From: Pseudomonas parakoreensis
Lineage (GTDB): Bacteria; Pseudomonadota; Gammaproteobacteria; Pseudomonadales; Pseudomonadaceae
DNA: 64,000 nt
Reading direction: 5' to 3'
NCBI RefSeq assembly: GCF_021602155.1
Contig: NZ_BQHY01000011.1
Location: forward strand, 1-64,000
The translations under genes and the position numbers were made by a program. This document shows, in pieces, positions 42,912 to 51,208 of this stretch (within the stretch, counting starts at the first letter, position 1; each line of letters starts with the position of its first letter). Under the pieces are notes generated by a model that had not been told where the DNA came from, did no database searches, and saw nothing but the letters and a program-made list of their open reading frames with translations.

Positions 42912-44111
42912 ATGCAACCTCAACCGCTCAAAAGCAGCGTGGTGCTGCTGTTTGCCATTGCCTGTGGTCTGGCCGTGGGCAACGTGTATTACGCGCAACC
43001 GCTACTGGACGCCATGGCCGAGGCCTTCGCCATGTCACCGGCAAGCATCGGCATCGTCATTACCCTGACGCAGATCGGTTACGGCATCGGTCTGGTATTG
43101 CTGGTTCCCCTCGGCGATCGGCTCAACCGACGCCGACTGATCGTCACCCAGACCCTGCTCTCGGCAGTCGCCCTGCTGATGATTGCGCTGGCACCCAACA
43201 GTCTGTGGTTGCTGCTCGGCATGACGTTGACCGGTTTGCTCGCCGTGGTGACGCAAGTGCTGGTGGCCTACGCCGCGACATTGGCCATCCCGGCGCAACG
43301 CGGTCGCGTGGTCGGCGTGGTCACCAGCGGCATCGTCGTCGGTATTCTGCTCGCCCGTACCGTGGCCGGTGCCATGGCCGATCTGGCCGGCTGGCGGGCG
43401 ATTTATCTGTTGTCGGCGGGGCTGACGCTGCTGATGGCCCTTCTACTGTTACGCGTCCTGCCCAGGCATGAGTCCGCGCGACCGTCCAGCGCTTACGGGC
43501 CGCTGATCGTCTCGGTGTTCCGCCTGTTCAAACAAGAGCCGGTGCTGCGACAACGGGCAATCCTCGCCCTGCTGACCTTCGCCAGCGCCATGGTCCTGTG
43601 GACGCCGATGGTACTGCCGTTGGCCGCCCCGCCGCTGTCGTTGTCCCACAGCGAAATCGGCCTGTTCGGACTGGCCGGCGCCGCCGGGGCACTGGCTGCA
43701 GCACGCGCCGGACATCTCGCCGATCGCGGTCTGGGCCAATGGGTCAGTGGTGTGTCGCTGCTGCTGATGCTCGCCTCGTGGCTGCCAATCGCCCTCACCC
43801 AGTCCTCGTTATGGGCGCTGTTGCTGGGGGTGATCACTCTGGATCTGGGCTTGCAGGCCGTACACGTCACCAGCCAGAGCATGATCTACAGCGTGCGCCC
43901 CGAAGCGCAAAGCCGCCTCACTGCCGGCTACATGCTGTTCTACTCGATTGGCAGCGCCGTGGGTTCAATCCTTTCCACGGCGACATACGCGTGGGCCGGC
44001 TGGAGCGGCGTGTGCCTGCTCGGCGCCGCTATCAATGCGCTGGCGCTGGGTTACTGGTGGCTGACCCTGAAAAGTGGCGCGCCGCAGCGGTGCGCCACAC
44101 AGGCCGGTTAA
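42912..44111 (+). CDS. MFS transporter (12-TM drug-resistance/sugar-efflux type)
   Basis: 399-aa major facilitator with about 12 transmembrane helices. The N-terminus NVYYAQPLLDAMAEAF is typical of the YgaY/YcaD-like efflux subgroup, and the motif A equivalent is LVPLGDRLNRRRLI. The substrate is unknown. AAGGAATC precedes the ATG. The gene ends convergently with the cytochrome b561 gene, overlapping it by four bases, and has a striking inverted repeat in its promoter. Confidence 0.88.
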   Translation: MQPQPLKSSVVLLFAIACGLAVGNVYYAQPLLDAMAEAFAMSPASIGIVITLTQIGYGIGLVLLVPLGDRLNRRRLIVTQTLLSAVALLMIALAPNSLWLLLGMTLTGLLAVVTQVLVAYAATLAIPAQRGRVVGVVTSGIVVGILLARTVAGAMADLAGWRAIYLLSAGLTLLMALLLLRVLPRHESARPSSAYGPLIVSVFRLFKQEPVLRQRAILALLTFASAMVLWTPMVLPLAAPPLSLSHSEIGLFGLAGAAGALAAARAGHLADRGLGQWVSGVSLLLMLASWLPIALTQSSLWALLLGVITLDLGLQAVHVTSQSMIYSVRPEAQSRLTAGYMLFYSIGSAVGSILSTATYAWAGWSGVCLLGAAINALALGYWWLTLKSGAPQRCATQAG

Positions 44112-44653
44112 TCGCGCTCGCGACCACGCAACATGCTGTCGAGCACCTCGTCGCGGCGCACCCAACCGTGGAACAGCGCCGCCGCCAGGTGTAACAGCAC
44201 GGTCAGGAACAACAGGTACGCCAGATAACCATGCGCCTTGCGCAACATGGCAAACACCTGCGCATCGGCCGGCAGGATCGACGGCAATTGCAAGGTATTG
44301 CTGAGCATCACCGGCTCCCCCGACGCACTGATCATCGCCCAACCGAGCACCGGTAGCACCAGCATCAAAGCGTACAACAACACATGCGACGCCTTGGCCG
44401 CCATCACTTGCCAACCCGGCAGATCCGCTGGCAGCGGGGGCTGTCGGGTGGAAAAGCGTACCAACAGACGTACCACTACCAGCAGCAGAATCGCAATCCC
44501 CAGCGGTTTATGCAGGTGAATCAGCCATTCATGCCGCTGTGAAACTGAAGTGACCATGCCGGCGCCAATGAACAACATGGCAATGATCATGACCGCCATC
44601 AGCCAGTGCAGGAGCCGCGCCAACAGCGCGAAATGAGTCGGTTGCGTGCTCAT
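44108..44653 (-). CDS. Cytochrome b561 family protein
   Basis: 181-aa inner-membrane diheme cytochrome with four transmembrane helices. Heme-ligand histidines are visible in LLHWLMAVMI, WLIHLHKPLGI, ASHVLLYALM and KAHGYLAYLLF. It likely passes electrons from ubiquinol to a periplasmic partner. It is translationally coupled to the preceding peroxidase gene (ATGA overlap), so the two should act together, the cytochrome feeding electrons to the peroxidase. Confidence 0.92.
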   Translation of the reverse strand: MSTQPTHFALLARLLHWLMAVMIIAMLFIGAGMVTSVSQRHEWLIHLHKPLGIAILLLVVVRLLVRFSTRQPPLPADLPGWQVMAAKASHVLLYALMLVLPVLGWAMISASGEPVMLSNTLQLPSILPADAQVFAMLRKAHGYLAYLLFLTVLLHLAAALFHGWVRRDEVLDSMLRGRERD

Positions 44654-45744
44654 GGGCGAGCCTCCTGTTTGGCGGCGGGCAGTTGGCCGACTTCACTGGT
44701 ACGCCGCAGGTAGGAATCGGCGTAACCGGCGGAACGCGCAGCGAGCAACGGGTCGTCGGAGCCTTCGATACCGGCGGGCAGCACCAGCGGATCATAATTG
44801 ATGTCACGGCATTCACCGCTGAGCTGCGGCTGGGTCTTCTCCAGTACCAGCGTGCCGGCGTTGATCACCTTGCGGCCGTCGGGCCAGGTTTTGCTTGCAT
44901 CGTTCACCGGGTCACCGGGATTGGCCAAGGTGATGTTCAACTGCCAGCGCAACGGCCCTTCGGCCAGTCGCTGCACCAAATCCTTTTCCAGAAAATCCGC
45001 GCCCTCCGGCGCTGTTGCTCCGGCGGCATCGCGCGCCAGTGGCGTGACGCTCCAGCGCACCGCCTGCTTCTGCCCACTGGCGCTGACCAGATAGAACGCA
45101 TTCACGCTGTTGTAGGTTTCGGTGGCATAGCTGGCCGAGGGTTTGGCGGTCTTCACCCACGTCAGGAACGGCACGGCTTCCGGGTGCGCGGCGAAGAATG
45201 CCGGCACCTTCGACGGGTCCGGTTTGCCCGTGACCGGATCCGGCGACTGCGCCTGCTGCAATTGATAGAACGCCTCAGGCGTGCCGACCGGGAACACCGG
45301 CATGCTGTTCATCCCGGTGCGCCATTGCTGACCGTTGGCCTGGCTGAAACGCAGCGCCAGACTGCGGATCGGTACGCTGCTGTCCGGGGCGTAGGGATTG
45401 CCCGCCGGCAATGCGAAGCGCCCGACCACCGGAGTCTGCGCCTCGTTGAACACCTGCGCGACAGAAAACGCCCGCGCCTCGCCGCTGCTCTCAAAATGCC
45501 CGATCACGCACACGCCTTTGGCGTGGTTGCGACGGAACCCGGGATGCACGCCGTTGTTTTTCTCCAGCACATCGACCAGCGCCTTGGGCGTCAGACGTTG
45601 TGGGTCAAGGTTACCGTGGACGTAGGCAAACGCCCCGGCGACAGCCGCGACAACTATCGCGATGCCGCCAAGACGCAGCACCAGGCTTGCGCCACTCAAG
45701 GGCGGACGCTGCGGCCCGCCCGGGGGTGAGGTGCGATCAACCAT
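44650..45744 (-). CDS. Catalase-like heme peroxidase, membrane-anchored (SrpA type)
   Basis: 364-aa catalase-fold protein, much shorter than true catalases. A single N-terminal membrane helix (LVLRLGGIAIVVAAVAGAFAYVHG) places it in the periplasm. The distal heme-pocket His lies in FRRNHAKGVCVIGHFESSG, and the catalase core continues through LALRFSQANGQQWRTGMNSMPVF. ATG 45744 with GGAG six bases ahead is preferred to the ATG at 45762. It is read from the ECF-type promoter at 45786-45811, matching that of the ECF sigma gene 4 kb away. Confidence 0.9.
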   Translation of the reverse strand: MVDRTSPPGGPQRPPLSGASLVLRLGGIAIVVAAVAGAFAYVHGNLDPQRLTPKALVDVLEKNNGVHPGFRRNHAKGVCVIGHFESSGEARAFSVAQVFNEAQTPVVGRFALPAGNPYAPDSSVPIRSLALRFSQANGQQWRTGMNSMPVFPVGTPEAFYQLQQAQSPDPVTGKPDPSKVPAFFAAHPEAVPFLTWVKTAKPSASYATETYNSVNAFYLVSASGQKQAVRWSVTPLARDAAGATAPEGADFLEKDLVQRLAEGPLRWQLNITLANPGDPVNDASKTWPDGRKVINAGTLVLEKTQPQLSGECRDINYDPLVLPAGIEGSDDPLLAARSAGYADSYLRRTSEVGQLPAAKQEARP

Positions 45745-45785
45745 GAAAGACTCCAGGGCCATCGGCCATAGGGAAAGGTGCTATG

Positions 45786-45811
45786 AGACGTTCGTCTCGC
45801 AGGGTTATTCC
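45786..45811 (-). promoter_or_regulatory. ECF-sigma promoter of the peroxidase-cytochrome b561 operon
   Basis: The minus strand reads GGAATAACC, 12 bases, CGTCT. The same -35 words, spacing and -10 word stand before the ECF sigma gene at 49757-49782. The leader would be about 35 bases. Only the two boxes are conserved, not the spacer. Confidence 0.85.
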
Positions 45812-45861
45812 CTTTGAACTGTAGTTTCTTTCATCTGATCGCGAGCGACGTATTCAAACCA

Positions 45862-46629
45862 CTAGCAGTCCAGTTCAAATCGAGGCGCACGCTTCTCCAG
45901 AAATGCCCGCATGCCTTCCCGTTGCCCCGGCGTGGCGAACAAGCCATGGAAGGAACGGCGCTCGAACACAATGCCCTCGCGTAAGCCCGATTCATCAACG
46001 CGGTCTACGGCCTCCCGCGCCGCACGCACCGCCGTGCGCGGAAAACCACTGATCTGTTGCGCGACGGCCAATGCTTGCGTCAACACCTCGGCGGAATCGG
46101 TCACCCGCGATACCAGACCGGCCTGCTCAGCTTGCGCGGCGCCAAGCGAGCGTCCGGTCAGAATCATGTCCATGGCTTTGGCACGACCAATCAAGCGGGT
46201 CAAGCGCTGGGTGCCGCCCATTCCAGGCATGACCCCAAGCCTGATTTCCGGCAATCCGAACTGCGCGGTGTCCGCCGCAATGATCACATCACACATCATG
46301 GCAAGCTCGCAGCCACCGCCGAATGCGTAACCGCTAACCGCTGCGACTTTCGGTGTGCGTAGCCGCGAAAAGGCCTCCCAATCGGCGAAATAGTCTTCGC
46401 GGATCATGTCAGCACAACTCTTGTCGTACATTTCACGAATATCCGCGCCCGCAGCGAAGTAGTCCTTCGTCCCAGTGATGACGAAACAGCCCACCTGCGG
46501 ATCGCTGTCCAGCGACTTCAACGTCGCCAGCAACTCCTGCATCAGTGACGTGCTCAGCGCATTTCGGGCTTGGGGGCGGTTCAGTCGAATCAGGGCAACT
46601 CGCCCATGTCGTTCAATCAACAGGTTCAT
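45862..46629 (-). CDS. Enoyl-CoA hydratase
   Basis: 255-aa crotonase with both catalytic Glu residues of true hydratases: GYAFGGGCELAMMCDVII and FGLPEIRLGVMPGMGGTQRL. The oxyanion loop TGTKDYFAAGADIREM is also intact. Start ATG at 46629; the frame opens at 46647. It is the last gene of a three-gene cassette with a membrane flavoprotein (50 bases upstream) and an adenylation enzyme. No other beta-oxidation gene is adjacent, so it probably serves that cassette. Confidence 0.92.
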   Translation of the reverse strand: MNLLIERHGRVALIRLNRPQARNALSTSLMQELLATLKSLDSDPQVGCFVITGTKDYFAAGADIREMYDKSCADMIREDYFADWEAFSRLRTPKVAAVSGYAFGGGCELAMMCDVIIAADTAQFGLPEIRLGVMPGMGGTQRLTRLIGRAKAMDMILTGRSLGAAQAEQAGLVSRVTDSAEVLTQALAVAQQISGFPRTAVRAAREAVDRVDESGLREGIVFERRSFHGLFATPGQREGMRAFLEKRAPRFELDC

Positions 46630-46679
46630 GACAATCTCTTCAAACAAGGGAAAATTTCAGTACGTCACAGGCGCGGTCG

Positions 46680-48014
46680 TCAGGAGTCCCAGAGGGCGCC
46701 GTAGGCCGCAATGCCTCGCGCCTCCATTTCCTCGACAACACGTTCAGTCAGTGTCTGATTGGAAATGCAGATCACCGCCTCGGCACCGGTTGCCTGGACG
46801 GCCGCGTAGGCCAACGCCACCAGATCCGGCTTACCCGATAGGTCGGTATCCCAGATATGCGCACCGGGTTGCGCCCGAAGAATTTCGTCCACCAGTTCAT
46901 CGCCATAGGTCTTGCGCGGGCTGCGGGTTGACCAGATCAGGTGGATCGGCACTTGTTGTGCCAGCAGGTGCGGCAACACCGGACCGATGCCACTGCCGGT
47001 CGCGACATACACCACCGACTTGAACAGCGTTTCAATGTGGGCAACACCTGCGGTAGTGATGCCCTTGACCCAGACATGAGTCGATGGCTGATCAATCAAG
47101 CGCCCCGTCCAGTCGCCCGCGCGGGAAATGATCAAGCGAAAACCAGGCTGGCCCGGCGCAGGAATATTGGCAAATGAATGCCATTCCCACAGCGGATTGA
47201 GGCTGATGGCCGTGGACGATCCGGCGAACGGCGTCAGATGCTCGAACCCTGCAATCAGCACATGCGACGACGGCTTTACCTGTGTCATCGGCACCCTGCG
47301 CAGGCGCAGCCACGGCAGGACGATGCTGAAAGTCAGTAATAGCAGCATCCAGAACGAGGTCGAGTCGCCGAGCATCTGCAGCAGGCTCGCCTTCGGGTTC
47401 TGATCACGGGCGGCGATCAGTGTCATCACCCAGAACAGCCCGAGTGCCGTCCAGCCGCCAAAACGATGGGTTCGTTCAAACGCGTTATGGAACGTCGAGC
47501 GAATGCGCGGCAGTGCCATGATCACCATCAACAACAGCACGCCGAGCAGGCTGCCACTGACAGCCAACAGCGTCATCGAGACGGTACCCGGCCCCGCGAA
47601 TCGATCCTGGAGCATCACCGCCATCAACAGCGCAAACCAGACGATCGCGGCAACCGCACCACCGCTGTGCAGACCACCAAAATGATAAACCTTGGCCAGC
47701 GAGCGCCGAATTGCCAGCGGCCAACTCGTCGGGACGCGGGTTGCGAGCCAGAACAGCAGATTGATCAGGTACTGCTGGCGAACCAGAATCGCCAATGACA
47801 GATTCGCCGTGACCCAGCCAGACAGCGTCGGCAATGCGAGACTGTCGCCTGTCCACCATTGCCCAGCGGTCAGACCATGGCCCAACGCTGCGACATTGAC
47901 GATCAGCACCAGCGCAAACAAACGGTTGTAGTGGGAAAACACCGGCAGCGAGCCCAACCGCCGCCAAAGTGCCCGCCGGGGGGGCAAGACCAGGCCCGCA
48001 TCCAGCCGACTCAT
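46680..48014 (-). CDS. TmpA-like membrane FAD/NAD(P)-dependent reductase
   Basis: 444-aa membrane flavoprotein. The first 230 residues form about six hydrophobic helices (for example FALVLIVNVAALGHGLTAG and AIVWFALLMAVML) with paired histidines (VYHFGGLHSGG and FHNAFERTHRFGGW) like ferric-reductase heme ligands. The soluble part shows a flavin-region WEWHSFANIP and a nucleotide-binding VVYVATGSGIGPVLPHLL. Fungal TmpA and plant homologues belong to this poorly known family. The start overlaps the ligase stop (ATGA), so the proteins are probably made together. Whether heme is bound is not shown by sequence alone. Confidence 0.8.
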   Translation of the reverse strand: MSRLDAGLVLPPRRALWRRLGSLPVFSHYNRLFALVLIVNVAALGHGLTAGQWWTGDSLALPTLSGWVTANLSLAILVRQQYLINLLFWLATRVPTSWPLAIRRSLAKVYHFGGLHSGGAVAAIVWFALLMAVMLQDRFAGPGTVSMTLLAVSGSLLGVLLLMVIMALPRIRSTFHNAFERTHRFGGWTALGLFWVMTLIAARDQNPKASLLQMLGDSTSFWMLLLLTFSIVLPWLRLRRVPMTQVKPSSHVLIAGFEHLTPFAGSSTAISLNPLWEWHSFANIPAPGQPGFRLIISRAGDWTGRLIDQPSTHVWVKGITTAGVAHIETLFKSVVYVATGSGIGPVLPHLLAQQVPIHLIWSTRSPRKTYGDELVDEILRAQPGAHIWDTDLSGKPDLVALAYAAVQATGAEAVICISNQTLTERVVEEMEARGIAAYGALWDS

Positions 48015-49588
48015 TGCCCCGCCTCCTGAGCGTTGCTCTGCTGCAGTTGATGCGCCATGGCCCATTCGAGTAACAGACGCTTGTCGACTTTGCCTCGGGA
48101 AGTGAGCGGAATGTTGTCCACCGCCAGAATGAGAGTCGGCACGCAGTAATAGGCCAAGCGCTGTTCGCAGCAATGGCGGGCAGCGACGATGTCCGTGGTG
48201 CGCGGATAGACAAACGCCACCAGGTTGCGATTGTCGAGTTTCAACGTAACCGCCCGCTCGCAGCTCGGGGATGCCTCAAGCGCAGTGGAAACCGAGTCAA
48301 GTTCCACACGGAAACCGCGAATCTTGACCTGATCATCGATCCGTCCCAGGTGCTCCAACTCACCGTCCTGCGTCCAGCGGCCCAGGTCTCGGGTGCGGAA
48401 CATCATGCGGCCTTCACCGAGAAAGGGGTCAGCGCGATAGCGTTCAGCGGTCAATTGCGGATTGCCCAGATAACCTGCCGTCACACAATCCCCGCCCGCC
48501 CACATTTCGCCCGGCTCACCGGGCGCGCATAACTGCCCTGCCTCATCCAGCACATACACGGTGTTGTTCGGCGTCGGCTTGCCAATGGTCAAGGCGCCTG
48601 GTTGCCGGTAGCGCTGCATGGTGTTGACGATGGTGGTTTCGGTCGGCCCGCAGGCGTTATAGAACTGGCAAAACGACGCCCAGCGATCTGCCAGAGGTTG
48701 CGGACAAGGCTCACCCGCCAGCGCCACCACCCTCACGCGGGTGCAACGTTCCGGCTCCAGCGTGGCAAGAATCGACGGCGTGGCGATCAGCACATCACAC
48801 TGCTCGGCTGTCGCGGCGATGTTCTTGCCGCGAATCAGCAACGTTGCGCCATGGGCCAGACACCCGAAAATCTCCCAAGCCGCCATGTCGAAGGCAATGT
48901 TGAGGATTTGTCCGACCTTGCATCCCGGCTCTATACCGAGGTTGCCCGGGGCGGTCAGCAGAATATTGCAGACATTACGTTGCGTGACACGTACGCCATT
49001 GGGTACGCCGGTCGTGCCCGAGGTGAACAGCACGAAGCACAGCGAATCGGCCGAAATCTGTTGACCGGCGGGGTTGTGCTCATCAGCTTGCGATGACGGC
49101 GTCTTGATAAAGGTATCGAGGTGTATGCAGTGCTGCAGTGCCGTCAGCGGGATTGCGCACGCCAGCTCCGAGAGCGTCAGTACGATGCGCGTGCGGGCGA
49201 CCTTCATGATGTGCTGCAACTGGTGCGTCGGTGTGATCCCCACATGCTGAGGAATGTAGGCAGCGCCGATTTTCAGTGTTGCCAGCATCCCCACCAGCAT
49301 AGGAATCGAGCGCTCGACAAACAGCGCGACATGATCGCCAGCGGCCACCCCTTGCTCAAGCAGATGCCTGGCGAGGCGATTGGCCTGCCGGTTCAATTCG
49401 CCATAGGTGATTGTCTCGCCCCGACAGTGAGCCGCGATGCCCTCGGGCATGCGCACCGCTTGCGCCTCAATGGCGTGGTGAATCAGAGCAAATGCCGGTG
49501 TGGCTTTCGGGCCACACCCAAAACGTCGCCATGAACTATCAATTCCCGCACGGGATTGCGGCTGGTTGGAAATTGCGAAAGCTTGCAT
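48011..49588 (-). CDS. Stand-alone NRPS-type adenylation enzyme
   Basis: 525-aa amino-acid-adenylation-like domain without a carrier or condensation domain. Core motifs in order: CFVLFTSGTTGVPNGV (A3; the usual Lys of PKG is Asn), FDMAAWEIFG (A4, with the Asp that binds an alpha-amino group in PheA), NACGPTETTI (A5), FRTRDLGRW (A7; usual TGD is TRD), GRIDDQVKIRGFRVEL (A8) and PLTSRGKVDKR (A10, catalytic Lys retained). It probably activates an amino acid or related acid. ATG 49588 (MQAFAISN) fits better than the upstream ATG at 49678. It heads the cassette. Confidence 0.85.
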   Translation of the reverse strand: MQAFAISNQPQSRAGIDSSWRRFGCGPKATPAFALIHHAIEAQAVRMPEGIAAHCRGETITYGELNRQANRLARHLLEQGVAAGDHVALFVERSIPMLVGMLATLKIGAAYIPQHVGITPTHQLQHIMKVARTRIVLTLSELACAIPLTALQHCIHLDTFIKTPSSQADEHNPAGQQISADSLCFVLFTSGTTGVPNGVRVTQRNVCNILLTAPGNLGIEPGCKVGQILNIAFDMAAWEIFGCLAHGATLLIRGKNIAATAEQCDVLIATPSILATLEPERCTRVRVVALAGEPCPQPLADRWASFCQFYNACGPTETTIVNTMQRYRQPGALTIGKPTPNNTVYVLDEAGQLCAPGEPGEMWAGGDCVTAGYLGNPQLTAERYRADPFLGEGRMMFRTRDLGRWTQDGELEHLGRIDDQVKIRGFRVELDSVSTALEASPSCERAVTLKLDNRNLVAFVYPRTTDIVAARHCCEQRLAYYCVPTLILAVDNIPLTSRGKVDKRLLLEWAMAHQLQQSNAQEAGQ

Positions 49589-49756
49589 AAAAAAGGTCCC
49601 CCTTGATCTCATCGGGCGACAAAGCGCATTCGGCGAGGTTGCCTGCCTGCGCATGTCGAACCCGTTGAGCCGGGACATGCAACATTATTACGCTGACTAC
49701 AAAACGCGACGAACTTTCCTACTCAATTAAGAAAAAAAACTTTCACGCAGATTCAT

Positions 49757-49782
49757 GGAATAACCTGCAGCAAGCGGCGTCT
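49757..49782 (+). promoter_or_regulatory. ECF-sigma autoregulatory promoter
   Basis: GGAATAACC, 12 bases, CGTCT, identical in both boxes and spacing to the peroxidase operon promoter. Start would be near 49789. Confidence 0.85.
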
Positions 49783-49826
49783 TGCTAATCAATACCGCCG
49801 TTTCTACTCCAGGCATGCCGCTTTCC

Positions 49827-50333
49827 ATGAACACACTCGACGAACACCTGCGTGAGTTGATTCCCCGTCTGAGGCGCTTCGCCCTGTCTCTGACGCACAA
49901 TGGCGCCAGCGCCGACGATCTGGTGCAGGCCAGCCTTGAACGGGCCTTGTCCGGCTGGAGCAGCAAACGCGCCGAGGGTGACGTGCGTGCATGGCTGTTC
50001 GCAATCCTCTATCGGCAGTTTCTCGACGCCCATCGGCGCTCCCGTCGTTATGCGCGGATGCTCGAATTCTTCACCGGTCGCGATGACGCCGAGCCCTCGA
50101 CCGAGCGCACGGTGATCGCCCAATCGACCCTGCAAGCCTTCGATCGCCTGCCTGCTGAACAGCGAGCCCTGCTGTTGATGGTTTCGGTGGAAGGCTTGAG
50201 CTACAAGGAAGTCGCGCAAATCCTTAACGTCCCCAGCGGCACAGTGATGTCGCGTCTGTCCCGCGCTCGTCAGGCCTTGCGCCAGCTCAGCGAAGGCGAA
50301 ATCAGCAGCCCTTCCTTGCGGATACTCAAATGA
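49827..50333 (+). CDS. ECF-type RNA polymerase sigma factor
   Basis: 168-aa sigma factor with region 2 (IPRLRRFALSLTHNGASADDLVQ and the -10 recognition helix RAWLFAILYRQFLDAHRR) and region 4 (YKEVAQILNVPSGTVMSRLSRARQAL). ATG 49827 (MNTLDEHLREL) is chosen; ATG 49815 would add four residues but has AGG too close. An anti-sigma gene overlaps its stop. Two matching promoters in the window define a likely small regulon including itself and the peroxidase-cytochrome operon. Confidence 0.9.
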   Translation: MNTLDEHLRELIPRLRRFALSLTHNGASADDLVQASLERALSGWSSKRAEGDVRAWLFAILYRQFLDAHRRSRRYARMLEFFTGRDDAEPSTERTVIAQSTLQAFDRLPAEQRALLLMVSVEGLSYKEVAQILNVPSGTVMSRLSRARQALRQLSEGEISSPSLRILK

Positions 50334-51085
50334 TCAGCATGCCCCCCAGCGAACGCGACCTGCACGCGTACGTCGATCATCAACTCAGCGAGGCCGATCG
50401 GCGCATCCTCGACACCTGGCTGGCCAATCATCCGGACACCGCCGCACAGGTTCGCGCCTGGCAGCAGGATGCCCAACAATTGCGCGCTGCGCTGGGCGGT
50501 GCGTTGCAGCAACCGACGAATCCGCAGTTGGATCCGGCGCAGATTCGCCAGCGTCTCAAGCGTCAATCACGGCGTCATCTGGCCAGCGCGGCAGTGTTGC
50601 TGATCGCGGTCGGCCTCGGTGGTTTCAGTGGCTGGCAGGCGCGGGAAATGACCCTCGCGCGCGCCTCTGTGCTGCCAATGACCGATGCCTTGCAGGCCTA
50701 TCGACTGATTGCACAGCAGGGAATATTGCCGGCGGACTATAAAGTCGACAGTGACGGCGACATGCAGCATTGGCTCGATCGGTATTTCACTCAGGCCAGT
50801 CGCTTGCCGGATCTGAAATCCGCCGGCTTCGAACCGGTCAGCGGCCGTCTGCTCAGCACCGACGAAGGTCCGGCGGCGATGGTGATGTATGAGGATCGCA
50901 GCGGTCACAAGGTCAGTTTCTACGTGCGGCCACCGGGGCCGAAAAACACCTTCCTGCCACGCGGCAGCCGCAGCGACGGCGATCTGCAGGCCGATTACTG
51001 GTCCGGCGGCGGGTACAACTATGCGATGGTCAGCCCGACAGACTCGCCGGCGGCGCAGCAATTGAGACAATCACTGCAATTCTGA
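50330..51085 (+). CDS. Membrane anti-sigma factor
   Basis: 251-aa protein with an N-terminal anti-sigma-like helical domain (ERDLHAYVDHQLSEADRRIL), one membrane helix (ASAAVLLIAVGLGGFSG, about residues 83-99) and a periplasmic domain of about 150 residues. The zinc anti-sigma motif is incomplete: the His is there, but there are no Cys residues. It would hold the sigma factor until an envelope signal, probably oxidative, is perceived. The start overlaps the sigma stop by four bases. Confidence 0.88.
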   Translation: MISMPPSERDLHAYVDHQLSEADRRILDTWLANHPDTAAQVRAWQQDAQQLRAALGGALQQPTNPQLDPAQIRQRLKRQSRRHLASAAVLLIAVGLGGFSGWQAREMTLARASVLPMTDALQAYRLIAQQGILPADYKVDSDGDMQHWLDRYFTQASRLPDLKSAGFEPVSGRLLSTDEGPAAMVMYEDRSGHKVSFYVRPPGPKNTFLPRGSRSDGDLQADYWSGGGYNYAMVSPTDSPAAQQLRQSLQF

Positions 51086-51100
51086 GAGCCCACAAATCCC

Positions 51101-51192
51101 CTGTGGGAGCGAGCTTGCTCGCGAATACGGTGTGCCATTCAACAATCATGGTGGCTGATCTACCGCTTTCGCGAGCAAGCTCGCTCCCACAG
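51101..51192. repeat. REP pair, GCGAGC/GCTCGC family
   Basis: Inverted pair CTGTGGGAGCGAGCTTGCTC and GAGCAAGCTCGCTCCCACAG between the convergent anti-sigma and pilus adhesin genes. Confidence 0.9.
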
Positions 51193-51208
51193 GGGGTCAT
51201 CGCATGGG

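Noticed and set aside
44108-44111. Frameshifted fusion of the MFS and cytochrome genes
   Set aside because: The two genes are convergent and overlap by four bases only; both are complete.
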